Below are positions 34,877 through 43,537 of a DNA stretch of 64,000 bases, piece after piece; positions within the stretch are counted from its first letter, which is position 1; each line of letters opens with the position of its first letter. The position numbers were made by a program, and so were the translations under genes. This DNA comes from Flavobacteriales bacterium UBA6057 (lineage in GTDB: Bacteria > Bacteroidota > Bacteroidia > Flavobacteriales_G > Salibacteraceae). The stretch is from positions 268,505-332,504 of the forward strand of contig DIYJ01000007.1 of the NCBI GenBank assembly GCA_002428995.1, read 5' to 3'. Below the pieces are notes generated by a model. That model did no database searches. It worked only from the letters and a program-made list of their open reading frames with translations, and had not been told where the DNA came from.

Positions 34877-34941
34877 TGATTCCACGCAAGGAGACCAATA
34901 GATTCAAGGAAAAGCCAACAAATACACTGAATAAAGCATAA

Positions 34942-36339
34942 ATGGAATACCGAATAGAGAAGGACACGATGGGCGAGGTGAAAGTACCCGCTGACAAGTA
35001 TTGGGGAGCGCAAACGGAGCGATCACGAAATAACTTCAAGATCGGTGCGGAGGCGAGTATGCCGCTGGAGGTAGTCTACGGATTTGCTTACCTGAAAAAG
35101 GCTGCCGCTCATGCCAATACTGCCTTGGGAGTGATGAACGAGGAGAAGCGTGATTTGATTTCTGCGGTATGTGATGAGATTCTGGAGGGCAAGCATGATG
35201 ACCAGTTTCCGCTGGTAGTTTGGCAAACCGGTTCAGGAACTCAGAGCAACATGAATGTGAACGAAGTGATTGCCAATCGCGCCCACGTATTGGACGGTGG
35301 TGTTTTGGGTGAAGGAACGCGAAAGATTCACCCCAACGATGACGTCAATAAGTCCCAGTCTTCCAACGATACCTTCCCTACCGGGATGCACATCGCCTGC
35401 TATAAAATGGTGTTGGAAAACACGATCGTAGGTGTGGAGAAGCTGCGAGATACATTGCAAAGCAAGTCTGATGCCTTCATGGACGTGGTGAAGATTGGAA
35501 GGACCCACCTGATGGATGCTACTCCACTTACCGTAGGCCAGGAATTGTCAGGCTATGTGTCACAGCTCAATCATGGGCTAAAGGCATTGAGAAATACCAT
35601 GGACCACCTCTCAGAATTGGCGTTGGGTGGTACTGCCGTTGGTACAGGAATCAACACACCTGAAGGTTATGCGAAGCTCGTGGCTGAGAAAATCGCAGAG
35701 TTTACAGAATTACCGTTTCGCTCTGCCGACAACAAGTTTGAAGCCCTCGCGGCACACGATGCCCTGGTAGAAACCCATGGTGCGCTCAAGCAATTGGCGG
35801 TGAGTCTCATGAAGATCGCGAATGACATCCGCCTGTTGGCCAGTGGACCACGCTCCGGAATTGGTGAGTTGATTATTCCCGCGAACGAGCCCGGATCGAG
35901 CATCATGCCCGGCAAGGTGAACCCGACTCAGGCTGAGGCCATGACCATGGTATGCGCGCAAGTGATTGGAAATGATGTGGCGGTAACAACAGGTGGCGCC
36001 ACAGGTCATTTTGAGTTGAACGTATTCAAGCCAATGATGGCCTACAATGTGCTGATGAGCGCCCGATTGATCGGTGATGCCTGTGTGTCGTTCAACGACA
36101 ACTGTGCCGTTGGTATTGAGCCTAACCACGCCCGCATCAAGGATAACTTGTTCAATTCTCTCATGCTCGTCACTGCGCTGAATACTAAGATCGGATATGA
36201 AAAGGCCGCCAAAATTGCCAAGACAGCCCATGAAAATGGAACCACTTTGAAAGAGGAAGCTGTCAACCTTGGTTACCTCACATCCGAAGAATTTGATGAG
36301 TGGGTCGATCCAAGTAAGATGATTGGAAGCCTTTCTTAA
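34942..36339 (+). CDS. fumC: Fumarate hydratase, class II
   Basis: The 465-residue, iron-independent enzyme converts fumarate to malate in the TCA cycle. It shows QTGSGTQSNMNVNEV, the THLMDATPLTVGQE segment with the catalytic-site His, and the superfamily signature GSSIMPGKVNPTQAEA with the flexible-loop Ser. The length is typical. The ATG begins MEYRIEKDTMGEVKVPADKY, the usual N-terminus. No exact TAnnTTTG is seen upstream; the leader has a 14-nt word shared with the HU leader. Confidence 0.97.
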   Translation: MEYRIEKDTMGEVKVPADKYWGAQTERSRNNFKIGAEASMPLEVVYGFAYLKKAAAHANTALGVMNEEKRDLISAVCDEILEGKHDDQFPLVVWQTGSGTQSNMNVNEVIANRAHVLDGGVLGEGTRKIHPNDDVNKSQSSNDTFPTGMHIACYKMVLENTIVGVEKLRDTLQSKSDAFMDVVKIGRTHLMDATPLTVGQELSGYVSQLNHGLKALRNTMDHLSELALGGTAVGTGINTPEGYAKLVAEKIAEFTELPFRSADNKFEALAAHDALVETHGALKQLAVSLMKIANDIRLLASGPRSGIGELIIPANEPGSSIMPGKVNPTQAEAMTMVCAQVIGNDVAVTTGGATGHFELNVFKPMMAYNVLMSARLIGDACVSFNDNCAVGIEPNHARIKDNLFNSLMLVTALNTKIGYEKAAKIAKTAHENGTTLKEEAVNLGYLTSEEFDEWVDPSKMIGSLS

Positions 36340-36353
36340 GCGTCAGTTTTGGT

Positions 36354-36377
36354 GTATTGGTCTAAAATGAGACCATG
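36354..36377 (+). terminator. Weak hairpin after fumC
   Basis: TTGGTCT / AGACCA with an AAAATG loop, just after the fumC stop. No clear T-run follows, so terminator activity is uncertain. Confidence 0.3.
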
Positions 36378-36416
36378 CCTTGAAATGTGAAGGGAATATC
36401 CACCGTTGCATTTAGC

Positions 36417-36980
36417 ATGAAGTGGATTTTTCTCAGCGCTATACTTGTTTCGATTGCATCTACCCTTCACGCCCAGTCTCGAGGTGATCGGGTTAGCCCG
36501 CAAACGCTTGACCCTCTGTTTCTGTCTCAGCTATTGAAGGAAAAAATCGATAGTGTGAGAATGCGGAAGGGATTACACTCTTTAGAATCGCACCTTTCGT
36601 TGGAGGCGGCTGCTTTGCATCATGCGGAATACCTTGAGGCGAAGAACATGATGTCTCACAATGAACTCAACATGAGGATGCGAACGCCTGCACTGCGGGC
36701 CGAAGCCTTCGGGTTTCAGAGTCGTTATGTAGGGGAGAACATTGCCCAGTCCTACGTTGACTTTCACGGCAACCATTATGGACCCGATGGGCAGTCTACC
36801 TATGAAGAAGTGGCGGATGATCTGTTGGACCTTTGGCTGAAATCGCCTGGACATCACGAGAATATGCTACGCTCAAGCTACCACACGACTGGTATTGCCT
36901 TGGCGCTCAATCATCGCTCAGGAAAAATCTATGCAGTCCAGGTGTTTGGCGGAAAGTCTACGACCCTTGCCAGGTACTAG
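36417..36980 (+). CDS. Secreted CAP-domain (SCP/PR1) protein
   Basis: The ~187-residue protein has a signal peptide (MKWIFLSAILVSIASTLHAQ) and then one CAP domain. Family residues are present: the helix SLEAAALHHAEYLEAKNMMSH, the NIAQSY strand and LWLKSPGHHENMLRS with the metal- or substrate-site His-His-Glu. Bacterial CAP proteins are extracytoplasmic and their functions are mostly unknown. I start at ATG 36417, where the signal peptide begins, rather than at the in-frame GTG ten codons earlier. It ends 5 bp from manC, tail-to-tail. Confidence 0.87.
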   Translation: MKWIFLSAILVSIASTLHAQSRGDRVSPQTLDPLFLSQLLKEKIDSVRMRKGLHSLESHLSLEAAALHHAEYLEAKNMMSHNELNMRMRTPALRAEAFGFQSRYVGENIAQSYVDFHGNHYGPDGQSTYEEVADDLLDLWLKSPGHHENMLRSSYHTTGIALALNHRSGKIYAVQVFGGKSTTLARY

Positions 36981-36985
36981 TTCGA

Positions 36986-38071
36986 CTAAATGAACTCGAC
37001 TTCCTTGTCTGTTTTCAGGTCGTTGACAAACTGCTTGATCTTCTGCTCTTCACCTTTCTGGCAAATCAAAAGAACATCACCTTCATCGATGACGATGTAG
37101 TTGTTCAATCCCTGAACCACCACCAGCTTGTCATCCGGAGCTTTGATGATGGAATTGCTGGTATCGTAGGTTCTTAGCTTGCCGCTGATCTCAACGTTGG
37201 AATCGCTTTCTTCCAGAAGTTGTTCATGGAGTGAACCCCATGTACCCAGATCAGACCAGCCAAAATCACCAAGCACCACATCTACGTTTTTGGCCTTCTC
37301 CATGATTCCATAGTCGATGGAAATATTGGGGCACTGGCTGTAGATGCTCTCGATGGTTGTTTCTTCCTGCTCACTGTTCAGGGACTGTGCGTTTTCTTCA
37401 AAAAGCCTGGCCATGTCTGGCATGAGTTGCTCGAAGGCTTCGATGATGGAGGAGACCTTCCAAACAAACATTCCGCTGTTCCAGTAAAAATCTCCGCTTT
37501 GCAGAAACTGGATGGCGAGCTCAACAGAAGGCTTCTCAGTAAACGTCTTTACGCGCTGAATATCCTCAACACCATATTGGCGGTCGCGGTAAAACTGAAT
37601 GTATCCGTATCCTGAATCAGGGCGGGTGGGTTTAATGCCGATCGTTACAAGGTGTCCTGTATTTCGGGCATGCTCTACGGATTGTTTCAAGGTGCGCAGA
37701 AACTGATCCTCTTTTAGAATGATATGATCAGCGGGGGAAACCACCATTACTGCATCCGGATCGGTATGACGAAGCTTATAAGCCGCATAGGCGATGCACG
37801 GAGCAGTATTCTTTCTCATCGGCTCAGCCAGGATCTTTTCCGATCCAATGGCTGGTAGTTGTTCAGAACATAGGTCGAGGTATTCATCTGAAGTGACCAC
37901 GAGGAAATTATCGTTTCCACACAATGGGCTGAGTCGCTCGTGGGTCATCTGGATCAACGATTTTCCAGTACCCAGGATGTCAAGAAATTGCTTCGGTTTT
38001 GATTGTCGACTCATCGGCCAGAACCTGCTACCGATTCCTCCGGCCATGATCACACTATACACATTATCCAT
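36986..38071 (-). CDS. manC: Mannose-1-phosphate guanylyltransferase
   Basis: The 361-residue enzyme makes GDP-mannose for glycans. It has the nucleotidyltransferase start MAGGIGSRFWPMSRQSKPKQ, VVSPADHII and the FTEKPSVELAIQFL motif with WNSGMFVWK. It is the single-domain form, without the phosphomannose isomerase domain of bifunctional ManC. The isomerase at 7576-8568 could supply mannose-6-P. It lies 63 bp downstream of the SprT-like gene on the same strand. Confidence 0.93.
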   Translation of the reverse strand: MDNVYSVIMAGGIGSRFWPMSRQSKPKQFLDILGTGKSLIQMTHERLSPLCGNDNFLVVTSDEYLDLCSEQLPAIGSEKILAEPMRKNTAPCIAYAAYKLRHTDPDAVMVVSPADHIILKEDQFLRTLKQSVEHARNTGHLVTIGIKPTRPDSGYGYIQFYRDRQYGVEDIQRVKTFTEKPSVELAIQFLQSGDFYWNSGMFVWKVSSIIEAFEQLMPDMARLFEENAQSLNSEQEETTIESIYSQCPNISIDYGIMEKAKNVDVVLGDFGWSDLGTWGSLHEQLLEESDSNVEISGKLRTYDTSNSIIKAPDDKLVVVQGLNNYIVIDEGDVLLICQKGEEQKIKQFVNDLKTDKEVEFI

Positions 38072-38134
38072 CCTCTCTATCTTGAAATGACCACGAATGT
38101 AACATCCCTGAAGGCTCGGACTCCGATTCCAAGG

Positions 38135-38764
38135 TTAGGATATCGTTGCCATATGGTCCATTGGTTCTACTTCTGACTGGCCGTGAACGAGGTACCAACG
38201 TCCTGAATCAACCTCTTGACATCGGTAACGGGTCCTTCTCAAAGGGCCTTTTCGGAATACTCTTCCATTTGAAACTCTGAAGTAACTGTTTTCGGGCAGC
38301 TCCTTCAGAAAGGGCTGGGGAGAATCATCGAATTGCTTCAGTGCAGCGTTCAGCGCAGGGTCAGAGCAGGAAGCTGCTTTCGGATTTTGGATGTGTCGAT
38401 GAATAACCGGCTCCAGCGCCTTTGGGAAGAGCTCTCTCTCCAATACTTGTGACAAGAGCATTCCGTAAACCTGCTTCCATTCAGGTCCGTGAGGGTTTTT
38501 AAGTGTTTTTCGCTGCTTGAAGTCAAGGTAATGTGCGAACTCATGCGTAAAGGTTACCATGAACGCATATGGATTCAGGTTGCCATTCACAGATATCCTT
38601 GCCGGAAATCCCTGGACTGGTGCTCTAAAATCTCCCAGCTTGGTATTGCGTGGTTTTGTGATTCTATAGCTTACAGGTTCGTGGTGCGTCCATTCATGAA
38701 ACAGTGCTGCTGCTTCTTCGGGAACGTACTTCGAAAAATGGGTAACAAAAGACTGCTGATCCAT
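38135..38764 (-). CDS. SprT-like zinc metalloprotease domain protein
   Basis: The 209-residue protein has the HExxH site in FTHEFAHYLDF (His ~76) and the SprT-like context (ISVNGNLNPYAFMVTFTHEF, then HGPEWKQVY containing the third ligand). A C-terminal beta region (YFRVSNGRVFRKGPLRRTRYRCQEV) resembles a zinc-ribbon-like end. SprT/Spartan relatives cut DNA-protein crosslinks in eukaryotes; the bacterial role is unclear. It starts 6 bp after a tiny lipoprotein gene that supplies its promoter. Confidence 0.88.
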   Translation of the reverse strand: MDQQSFVTHFSKYVPEEAAALFHEWTHHEPVSYRITKPRNTKLGDFRAPVQGFPARISVNGNLNPYAFMVTFTHEFAHYLDFKQRKTLKNPHGPEWKQVYGMLLSQVLERELFPKALEPVIHRHIQNPKAASCSDPALNAALKQFDDSPQPFLKELPENSYFRVSNGRVFRKGPLRRTRYRCQEVDSGRWYLVHGQSEVEPMDHMATIS

Positions 38765-38770
38765 AGTGAG

Positions 38771-38917
38771 CTAGGCTCTCTCCAACTCACCTTTGCTCTG
38801 ATCCATCAGTTGGTGCTGCCCCCAGCTTGGACAGTCACAGTTTTTTTTTCCTTTGAACAACGCACATGAACTGAGCGCAAAGGCCATAGCAACGATGAGT
38901 GTAAAACGTAATTTCAT
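38771..38917 (-). CDS. 48-residue lipoprotein upstream of SprT-like gene
   Basis: The ORF starts MKLRFTLIVAMAFALSSC, a perfect lipoprotein signal with lipobox LSSC (Cys18). The mature part of ~30 residues contains KKNCDCPSWG and ends KGELERA. It has an exact TAnnTTTG promoter box 7 nt before the ATG and its stop is 6 bp before the SprT-like ATG. A run of nine A residues (complement of 38841-38849) lies in the codons for GKKN, a possible slippage site. The two Cys in CDC could bind metal; function unknown. Confidence 0.8.
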   Translation of the reverse strand: MKLRFTLIVAMAFALSSCALFKGKKNCDCPSWGQHQLMDQSKGELERA

Positions 38918-38924
38918 TCGCAAT

Positions 38925-38932
38925 CAAAGCTA
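38925..38932 (-). promoter_or_regulatory. -7 promoter box (TAGCTTTG) of the small lipoprotein/SprT operon
   Basis: Exact TAnnTTTG on the minus strand, 7 nt before ATG 38917. Confidence 0.6.
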
Positions 38933-38968
38933 CGCAAATCCCTCTTCAAGCAGGCTTGAAATAAGGTT

Positions 38969-38976
38969 TACATTTG
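38969..38976 (+). promoter_or_regulatory. -7 promoter box (TACATTTG), leaderless configuration
   Basis: Exact TAnnTTTG with 4 nt (CTCC) before the mlaE ATG. Confidence 0.65.
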
Positions 38977-38980
38977 CTCC

Positions 38981-39724
38981 ATGGGCAGGTTCCTGTTTGA
39001 GCTGGGGCGCTATATGATTTTAATGTGGAGGGTTTTCAGTAAGCCTGAAAAGCTCTCAATCTATCGCAAGAGACTCTTTGATGAAATGGTCTCTTTGGGG
39101 ATAGATTCGCTTGGGATCATTTTTGTGATCTCAGTGTTCATGGGGGCCGTTATTACTATTCAAACAGCTGCCAACATCGATAGTGTTTTCATTCCAGCAT
39201 ACACCATCGGATTTACGACACGCCAATCCACCATCCTCGAGTTCAGCCCGACCATTATCGCTTTGATTCTCGCAGGGAAAGTAGGCTCAAACATTGCTTC
39301 TGAGATTGGATTGATGCGGGTGACCGAACAAATAGATGCCCTAGAGATCATGGGGGTAAATTCCAGCGCCTACCTCATTCTTCCTAAGATCGTTGCTGCT
39401 GTACTCATCAATCCATTTTTGGTGGTGATCAGCATGTTTGTCTCGATTGGTGGCGGATATGCCATTGCCATGCTCACTGACATTGTTCCAACGGCTGACT
39501 TCGTGTACGGTATTCAATTGGACTTCAAGCCGTTCCACGTGGCCTATGCACTCTTCAAGTCTGCGATTTTTGCGTTTTTGATCACTTCCATTCCTGCATA
39601 TCAGGGATACTACGCCAAAGGAAGTGCGCTTGAAGTAGGCCGGGCAAGCACCAGAGGTGTAGTGCAAAGTTCTATTCTCATCCTGGTCGCCAATTATGTG
39701 GTGACCCAACTGTTTCTCATATGA
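38981..39724 (+). CDS. mlaE: MlaE-family lipid ABC transporter permease
   Basis: The 247-residue inner-membrane protein of the MlaE/YrbE family forms the channel of a retrograde or anterograde phospholipid transporter. It shows the interfacial helix and EFSPTIIALILAGKVGSNIASEIG, the family's most conserved stretch, and EQIDALEIMGVNSSAYL. About five hydrophobic helices follow. The stop overlaps the mlaF ATG. No MCE-domain (MlaD) gene follows directly. Confidence 0.93.
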   Translation: MGRFLFELGRYMILMWRVFSKPEKLSIYRKRLFDEMVSLGIDSLGIIFVISVFMGAVITIQTAANIDSVFIPAYTIGFTTRQSTILEFSPTIIALILAGKVGSNIASEIGLMRVTEQIDALEIMGVNSSAYLILPKIVAAVLINPFLVVISMFVSIGGGYAIAMLTDIVPTADFVYGIQLDFKPFHVAYALFKSAIFAFLITSIPAYQGYYAKGSALEVGRASTRGVVQSSILILVANYVVTQLFLI

Positions 39725-40467
39725 TAGAGGTGCGCAATCTGAGCAAGTCGTTCGGTGAGAAGACGGTGTTGAAGGACATTTCAGCACGTTTCGAGGCAGG
39801 GCGAACAAACCTCATCATTGGAGCGAGTGGGAGCGGTAAATCCACCCTTGCGCGCTGTCTGGTTGGTTTGCTGAGACCTGAGGTAGGTGAGGTGCTTTAC
39901 AACGATCGCGACTTTTTTGCGATGACTGTTTCTGAAATGAAAGAGATGCGCAAGGAATTTGGCTTCCTCTTCCAGCAAAGCGCTTTGTTTGACTACATGA
40001 CGGTGGAGGAGAATGTGCGCTTCCCCTTGGATTTGCTTACCAAGATGACCAAGAAGGAAAAGGATCAGCGTGTGAGTGAATGCCTGGAAAGGGTGGAACT
40101 TCCCGGTGCCACCAAACTCTACCCTTCAGAGTTGAGCGGTGGGATGAAGAAGCGCGTTGGTATCGCCCGGGCCATTTCTTCCAATCCACGCTACTTGTTC
40201 TGTGATGAGCCGAATTCTGGCTTGGACCCACAAACCTCCATCGTGATCGATAATCTGATCATGGATATTACCAAGGAGTATAACATCACTACGTTGGTGA
40301 TCACTCACGACATGAACTCAGTCATTGAAATTGGTGAGCACATCCTTTTCATTCACAAGGGCGACAAGTGGTGGGATGGTACCAAAGAAGACATCCTGAC
40401 GACCAAGAATCAGGAAGTGCTGGACTTTGTGTATGCTTCTGAGTTCATGAAGCAACTGAGGAAGTAA
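39721..40467 (+). CDS. mlaF: MlaF-family lipid ABC transporter ATPase
   Basis: The 248-residue ATPase is the partner of the overlapping mlaE. It has Walker A GASGSGKST (residues ~36-44), the Q-loop FLFQQSALFDYMTVEENV typical of MlaF, signature LSGGMKKRVGIAR, Walker B YLFCDEPNSGLDP and the switch His in VITHDMNSV. It energises lipid movement between inner and outer membranes. A strong bidirectional hairpin follows. Confidence 0.94.
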   Translation: MIEVRNLSKSFGEKTVLKDISARFEAGRTNLIIGASGSGKSTLARCLVGLLRPEVGEVLYNDRDFFAMTVSEMKEMRKEFGFLFQQSALFDYMTVEENVRFPLDLLTKMTKKEKDQRVSECLERVELPGATKLYPSELSGGMKKRVGIARAISSNPRYLFCDEPNSGLDPQTSIVIDNLIMDITKEYNITTLVITHDMNSVIEIGEHILFIHKGDKWWDGTKEDILTTKNQEVLDFVYASEFMKQLRK

Positions 40468-40497
40468 ACTCCTGTTATCCTGTTTAAGTAAAGCCAC

Positions 40498-40527
40498 AAA
40501 AAAAGCCCCGGTTTTCACCGAGGCTTT
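40498..40527 (-). terminator. Bidirectional terminator between mlaF and a T9SS cargo gene
   Basis: AAAGCCCCGG (40502-40511), loop TTTTCA, CCGAGGCTTT (40518-40527): ten-base arms with one mismatch. On the minus strand it is followed by a seven-T run, so it stops the cargo operon; on the plus strand the T-run is short, but it may also serve mlaEF. Confidence 0.85.
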
Positions 40528-40549
40528 GTAAGCGTATTCTGAGAAGAGT

Positions 40550-43537
40550 TTACCTCTTCTGGAAGTCGTTCAGGATGTTGATCACACCTTCTCGTTCGAT
40601 GTAATCTTCAGCATCTGTAGTAAGGATGATCTTCCAGGCATATCCACCTTGTGGCAATCGGATGCCTTTGTAGGTTCCATCCCAGCTGAAGTCTTTATCG
40701 TTGGTGCTGTAAACCTTGGTTCCCCAGCGATCGAAAATCTCCAGCGAGAACTCCGCAACTCCGATCATGCCGATCTCCCAGGAGTCGTTCAGGTTGTCGT
40801 TGTTCGGTGTGAAGCCTGTTGGAATGAAGAGCTGATAAGTCGTTTCAATGATCGCAACCTTCTCGGCCTGACATCCTACTGAATCCGTAGCGAGAAGGCT
40901 CACAGTGTAGGGCTTGCCGTCAGGAAGTGAAATGATTGGGTTCTCTTCATTAGAAGTGAACAAGCCACCATTGCCATCCAGCTGCCATAAGTAATCCACG
41001 AGCGGAGAAGAGGCGGCAGACTTGTTTGTCAACTGAACATCATAATCATTGAGGTAGACATACTCAAACTCTGGATCTACACGATCTACAGTGATGATCA
41101 CTTCATCGCGGATGACTGTATCACAGATATCCGTCAGATTCACTTTGTAACCGGTAGTTTCCTCAGGCTTCACCCAATTCGTACTGCCTGTGCTGCCATC
41201 ACCCCAAACATAGGAGTAGACGCCACCACCGTTTTCTGCTTTGGCAACCAATTCAATGGAGTCACCGAAGCAGATGAGTGTGTCATTCATCATGTGAAGC
41301 TTCAGATCGTTCTTCTTGGCGATAACTCCATAGAAGGTGAATTCGGCCGTGTCGAATCTACACCCATCCGTAACCTTTACTGTGAATGGAGTCTCTCCAT
41401 AGATGATTCCCTGTGTGGTGAGATTCGTGTCTACGAAATCATTCCAGGAAACTTGGTAACCCCATCCGAAACCTCCGGAAGGTACTACCGGGCCAAAGTG
41501 TGCTCTTGATTCCAGACATGGCACAGTATCGTTCAGAACACCGGCAATCTCAATCGGATCAGGAACGGGAACGTTCACCAGTACGGAGTCAACATATTGC
41601 TCCAGGCCGCAGACGTCTGTTACGGTTACGATATACTCAGTAGTAAAGCCAGGGGCTACAATGGTAGTCGAATCAAAAGCGGCATTGTTCCACTGGTAGT
41701 TGTAAGGAGGATATCCACCTGAAGCCTCTACAAGCAGCAGCACTGAGTCCCGAGGACATTCAATGATGCCTTCTTCGATGTCTTCTGTTTTAGTTACGAT
41801 TGGATCGTTGTAAACGTTGAGATCAAAATTATGAACAACGGTTTCTCCGGTACAAACCCTTGTGATTGTCAGGCTGTAGGTAGTGTCAACCGTTGAGAAT
41901 ACAGTGATGGTACTGTCTGTAGAACCATTGTCCCACAGATACTCAATCTCACCATGCCAGACCTGATCGTTGAATGCTACACTTACTCCCATGGTAACAG
42001 GGTCGTCAATACAGCTGATCACTTGCTTGTCTCCAAATTTCACGGAGCTCCAAGGCACGTTGAATATACCCACGGTCACAAATCCGAGTTCCTGTTGTTG
42101 ACCGCATCCATCCGTTACGGTTACATCATAGCCCGTGCTGGTCGGAGGGAGCACGTTGAATGCTGAGTCTACACTACCATTACTCCAGTTGTAGGTAAAT
42201 GGTGGGAGACCTCCGAGGATGTTCACACCAATGGCCGCAGAGTCATCAGAGCAATCAAGTGTGGTATTTCCAAAAGTCTGGATCTGCAAGTCTGGTTGAT
42301 CCAGAATGGTAAGGTCGAGGGTGTCACCGCCCAAACAGTTCGTGACGTTTGAGTCGGTAATGATGATGGAGAAGGTTTCGATACCTTCTGTAATACCGTC
42401 ATTGTAAATGTCGAAGCTCACAGTAGCGGTGTCAACACCTGCAGCGAACTCAATGGTACAATCATATCCTCCGCTACCATTAGGAGTACATGTGTTTGGC
42501 AGCGAGTAGTCAATGTTTCCAACCGCAGTTCCAGCGAGAGAGTACTCAATGGTGAGAGGAGCAGGAACCAAGCTTGTGTCCACACGAGAGAAAGCCAAAT
42601 CAAGTGTTCCGCAGCCCTCGTAAAGAGCCGTGTCAAATCCGAATGGATTGTAAGAAGGCTGAGGAGAAGCAGTAATACCGGTGAACTGGAAGCTCTTAGC
42701 TTTGAGGAATACTGCGGAGTCAAAAATCCAGTCTACACCATCGCAGATGGCAAGCTTTACGTGGTACGTGTCACATGCGTTTACAGCGATGCGGGCTGTT
42801 TCGAAAATGTCTGTGTAAGCTCCAGAGAATTGTCCTGGGTTTGAGCCAGCGAACGTAAATGGGTTAGGAACCGGGCCATCGTTGTAGAACTGCGGGAAAG
42901 ATGGGTTTCCATTACAGGGGAAAGAACCTGTTCCGTTGTGGATCGAAGTGATCGCTACCGGCAGATTTGTAGTGCCGGGAACAATAGAAACGTTCACCGA
43001 ACTGTTAGAGTATGTACCGCTGATACCAGGGCCGCTGATAAAGAATCCAAATGCATCGTTGAATACGGAGCAAGGATAGCTTGGCCACTCCTCAGAAGCG
43101 AACACATACTCGAACGAGATGGAATCATCTTGGGCAGCAACAAAATCAAATTCGATGATTGCTCGGTCGCGCATGGTGCTTGGAGGGTTACCCCAGGGTA
43201 CAGATTGTGCAACACTAAGTACATCAGCATCTCCCAGACCGAAATAACCGGTGGAGGCAAAACCATTGAGGGGCACACTGGCAATGTTACCAGTGGACAT
43301 TACCACACCACTGTCAATTCCAAAAATGGGCAGAGCACCAGCAAAAGTTCCAATCTGTTGATTGTTACTCAAAGCAGAAGTAACATTCAAAACTGGAACA
43401 CCGCCACCAATGAAAACATTCTGGATGAGGTTGGGAGCGTTGGAAACGGCCGTGGTGATTTGGGCCAAAGCTTCAGAGCCAGCGAACGACATTGCAGCCG
43501 CCAGGGTGAGAGATAAGAGAGACTTAGTAGGAGTCAT
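40550..43537 (-). CDS. Choice-of-anchor L protein with T9SS type B sorting domain
   Basis: The 995-residue exported protein has a signal (LLSLTLAAAMSFAGSEALAQ), then a choice-of-anchor L domain (LIQNVFIGGGVPVLNV, VMSTGNIASVP, FEYVFASEEWP), a Calx-beta-like segment (~residues 300-400), several PKD/SprB-like repeats of the form YNWSNGSVDSAFNV, and the C-terminal gliding-motility-associated/type B domain (PTGFTPNNDNLNDSWEIG ... FDRWGTKVYST). It is exported by T9SS to the surface or medium. Its ATG overlaps the stop of the upstream cargo gene (TAATG), so the two are coupled. Confidence 0.93.
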   Translation of the reverse strand: MTPTKSLLSLTLAAAMSFAGSEALAQITTAVSNAPNLIQNVFIGGGVPVLNVTSALSNNQQIGTFAGALPIFGIDSGVVMSTGNIASVPLNGFASTGYFGLGDADVLSVAQSVPWGNPPSTMRDRAIIEFDFVAAQDDSISFEYVFASEEWPSYPCSVFNDAFGFFISGPGISGTYSNSSVNVSIVPGTTNLPVAITSIHNGTGSFPCNGNPSFPQFYNDGPVPNPFTFAGSNPGQFSGAYTDIFETARIAVNACDTYHVKLAICDGVDWIFDSAVFLKAKSFQFTGITASPQPSYNPFGFDTALYEGCGTLDLAFSRVDTSLVPAPLTIEYSLAGTAVGNIDYSLPNTCTPNGSGGYDCTIEFAAGVDTATVSFDIYNDGITEGIETFSIIITDSNVTNCLGGDTLDLTILDQPDLQIQTFGNTTLDCSDDSAAIGVNILGGLPPFTYNWSNGSVDSAFNVLPPTSTGYDVTVTDGCGQQQELGFVTVGIFNVPWSSVKFGDKQVISCIDDPVTMGVSVAFNDQVWHGEIEYLWDNGSTDSTITVFSTVDTTYSLTITRVCTGETVVHNFDLNVYNDPIVTKTEDIEEGIIECPRDSVLLLVEASGGYPPYNYQWNNAAFDSTTIVAPGFTTEYIVTVTDVCGLEQYVDSVLVNVPVPDPIEIAGVLNDTVPCLESRAHFGPVVPSGGFGWGYQVSWNDFVDTNLTTQGIIYGETPFTVKVTDGCRFDTAEFTFYGVIAKKNDLKLHMMNDTLICFGDSIELVAKAENGGGVYSYVWGDGSTGSTNWVKPEETTGYKVNLTDICDTVIRDEVIITVDRVDPEFEYVYLNDYDVQLTNKSAASSPLVDYLWQLDGNGGLFTSNEENPIISLPDGKPYTVSLLATDSVGCQAEKVAIIETTYQLFIPTGFTPNNDNLNDSWEIGMIGVAEFSLEIFDRWGTKVYSTNDKDFSWDGTYKGIRLPQGGYAWKIILTTDAEDYIEREGVINILNDFQKR

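Noticed and set aside
38841..38849. T9 homopolymer as a frameshift error destroying a gene
   Set aside because: The lipoprotein frame is intact with nine A residues on the coding strand, with signal, promoter and stop all in place.
40498..40527. Riboswitch-like structure after mlaF
   Set aside because: It is a simple ten-base stem with a T-run on one side, lying between two gene 3' ends, so it is a terminator.
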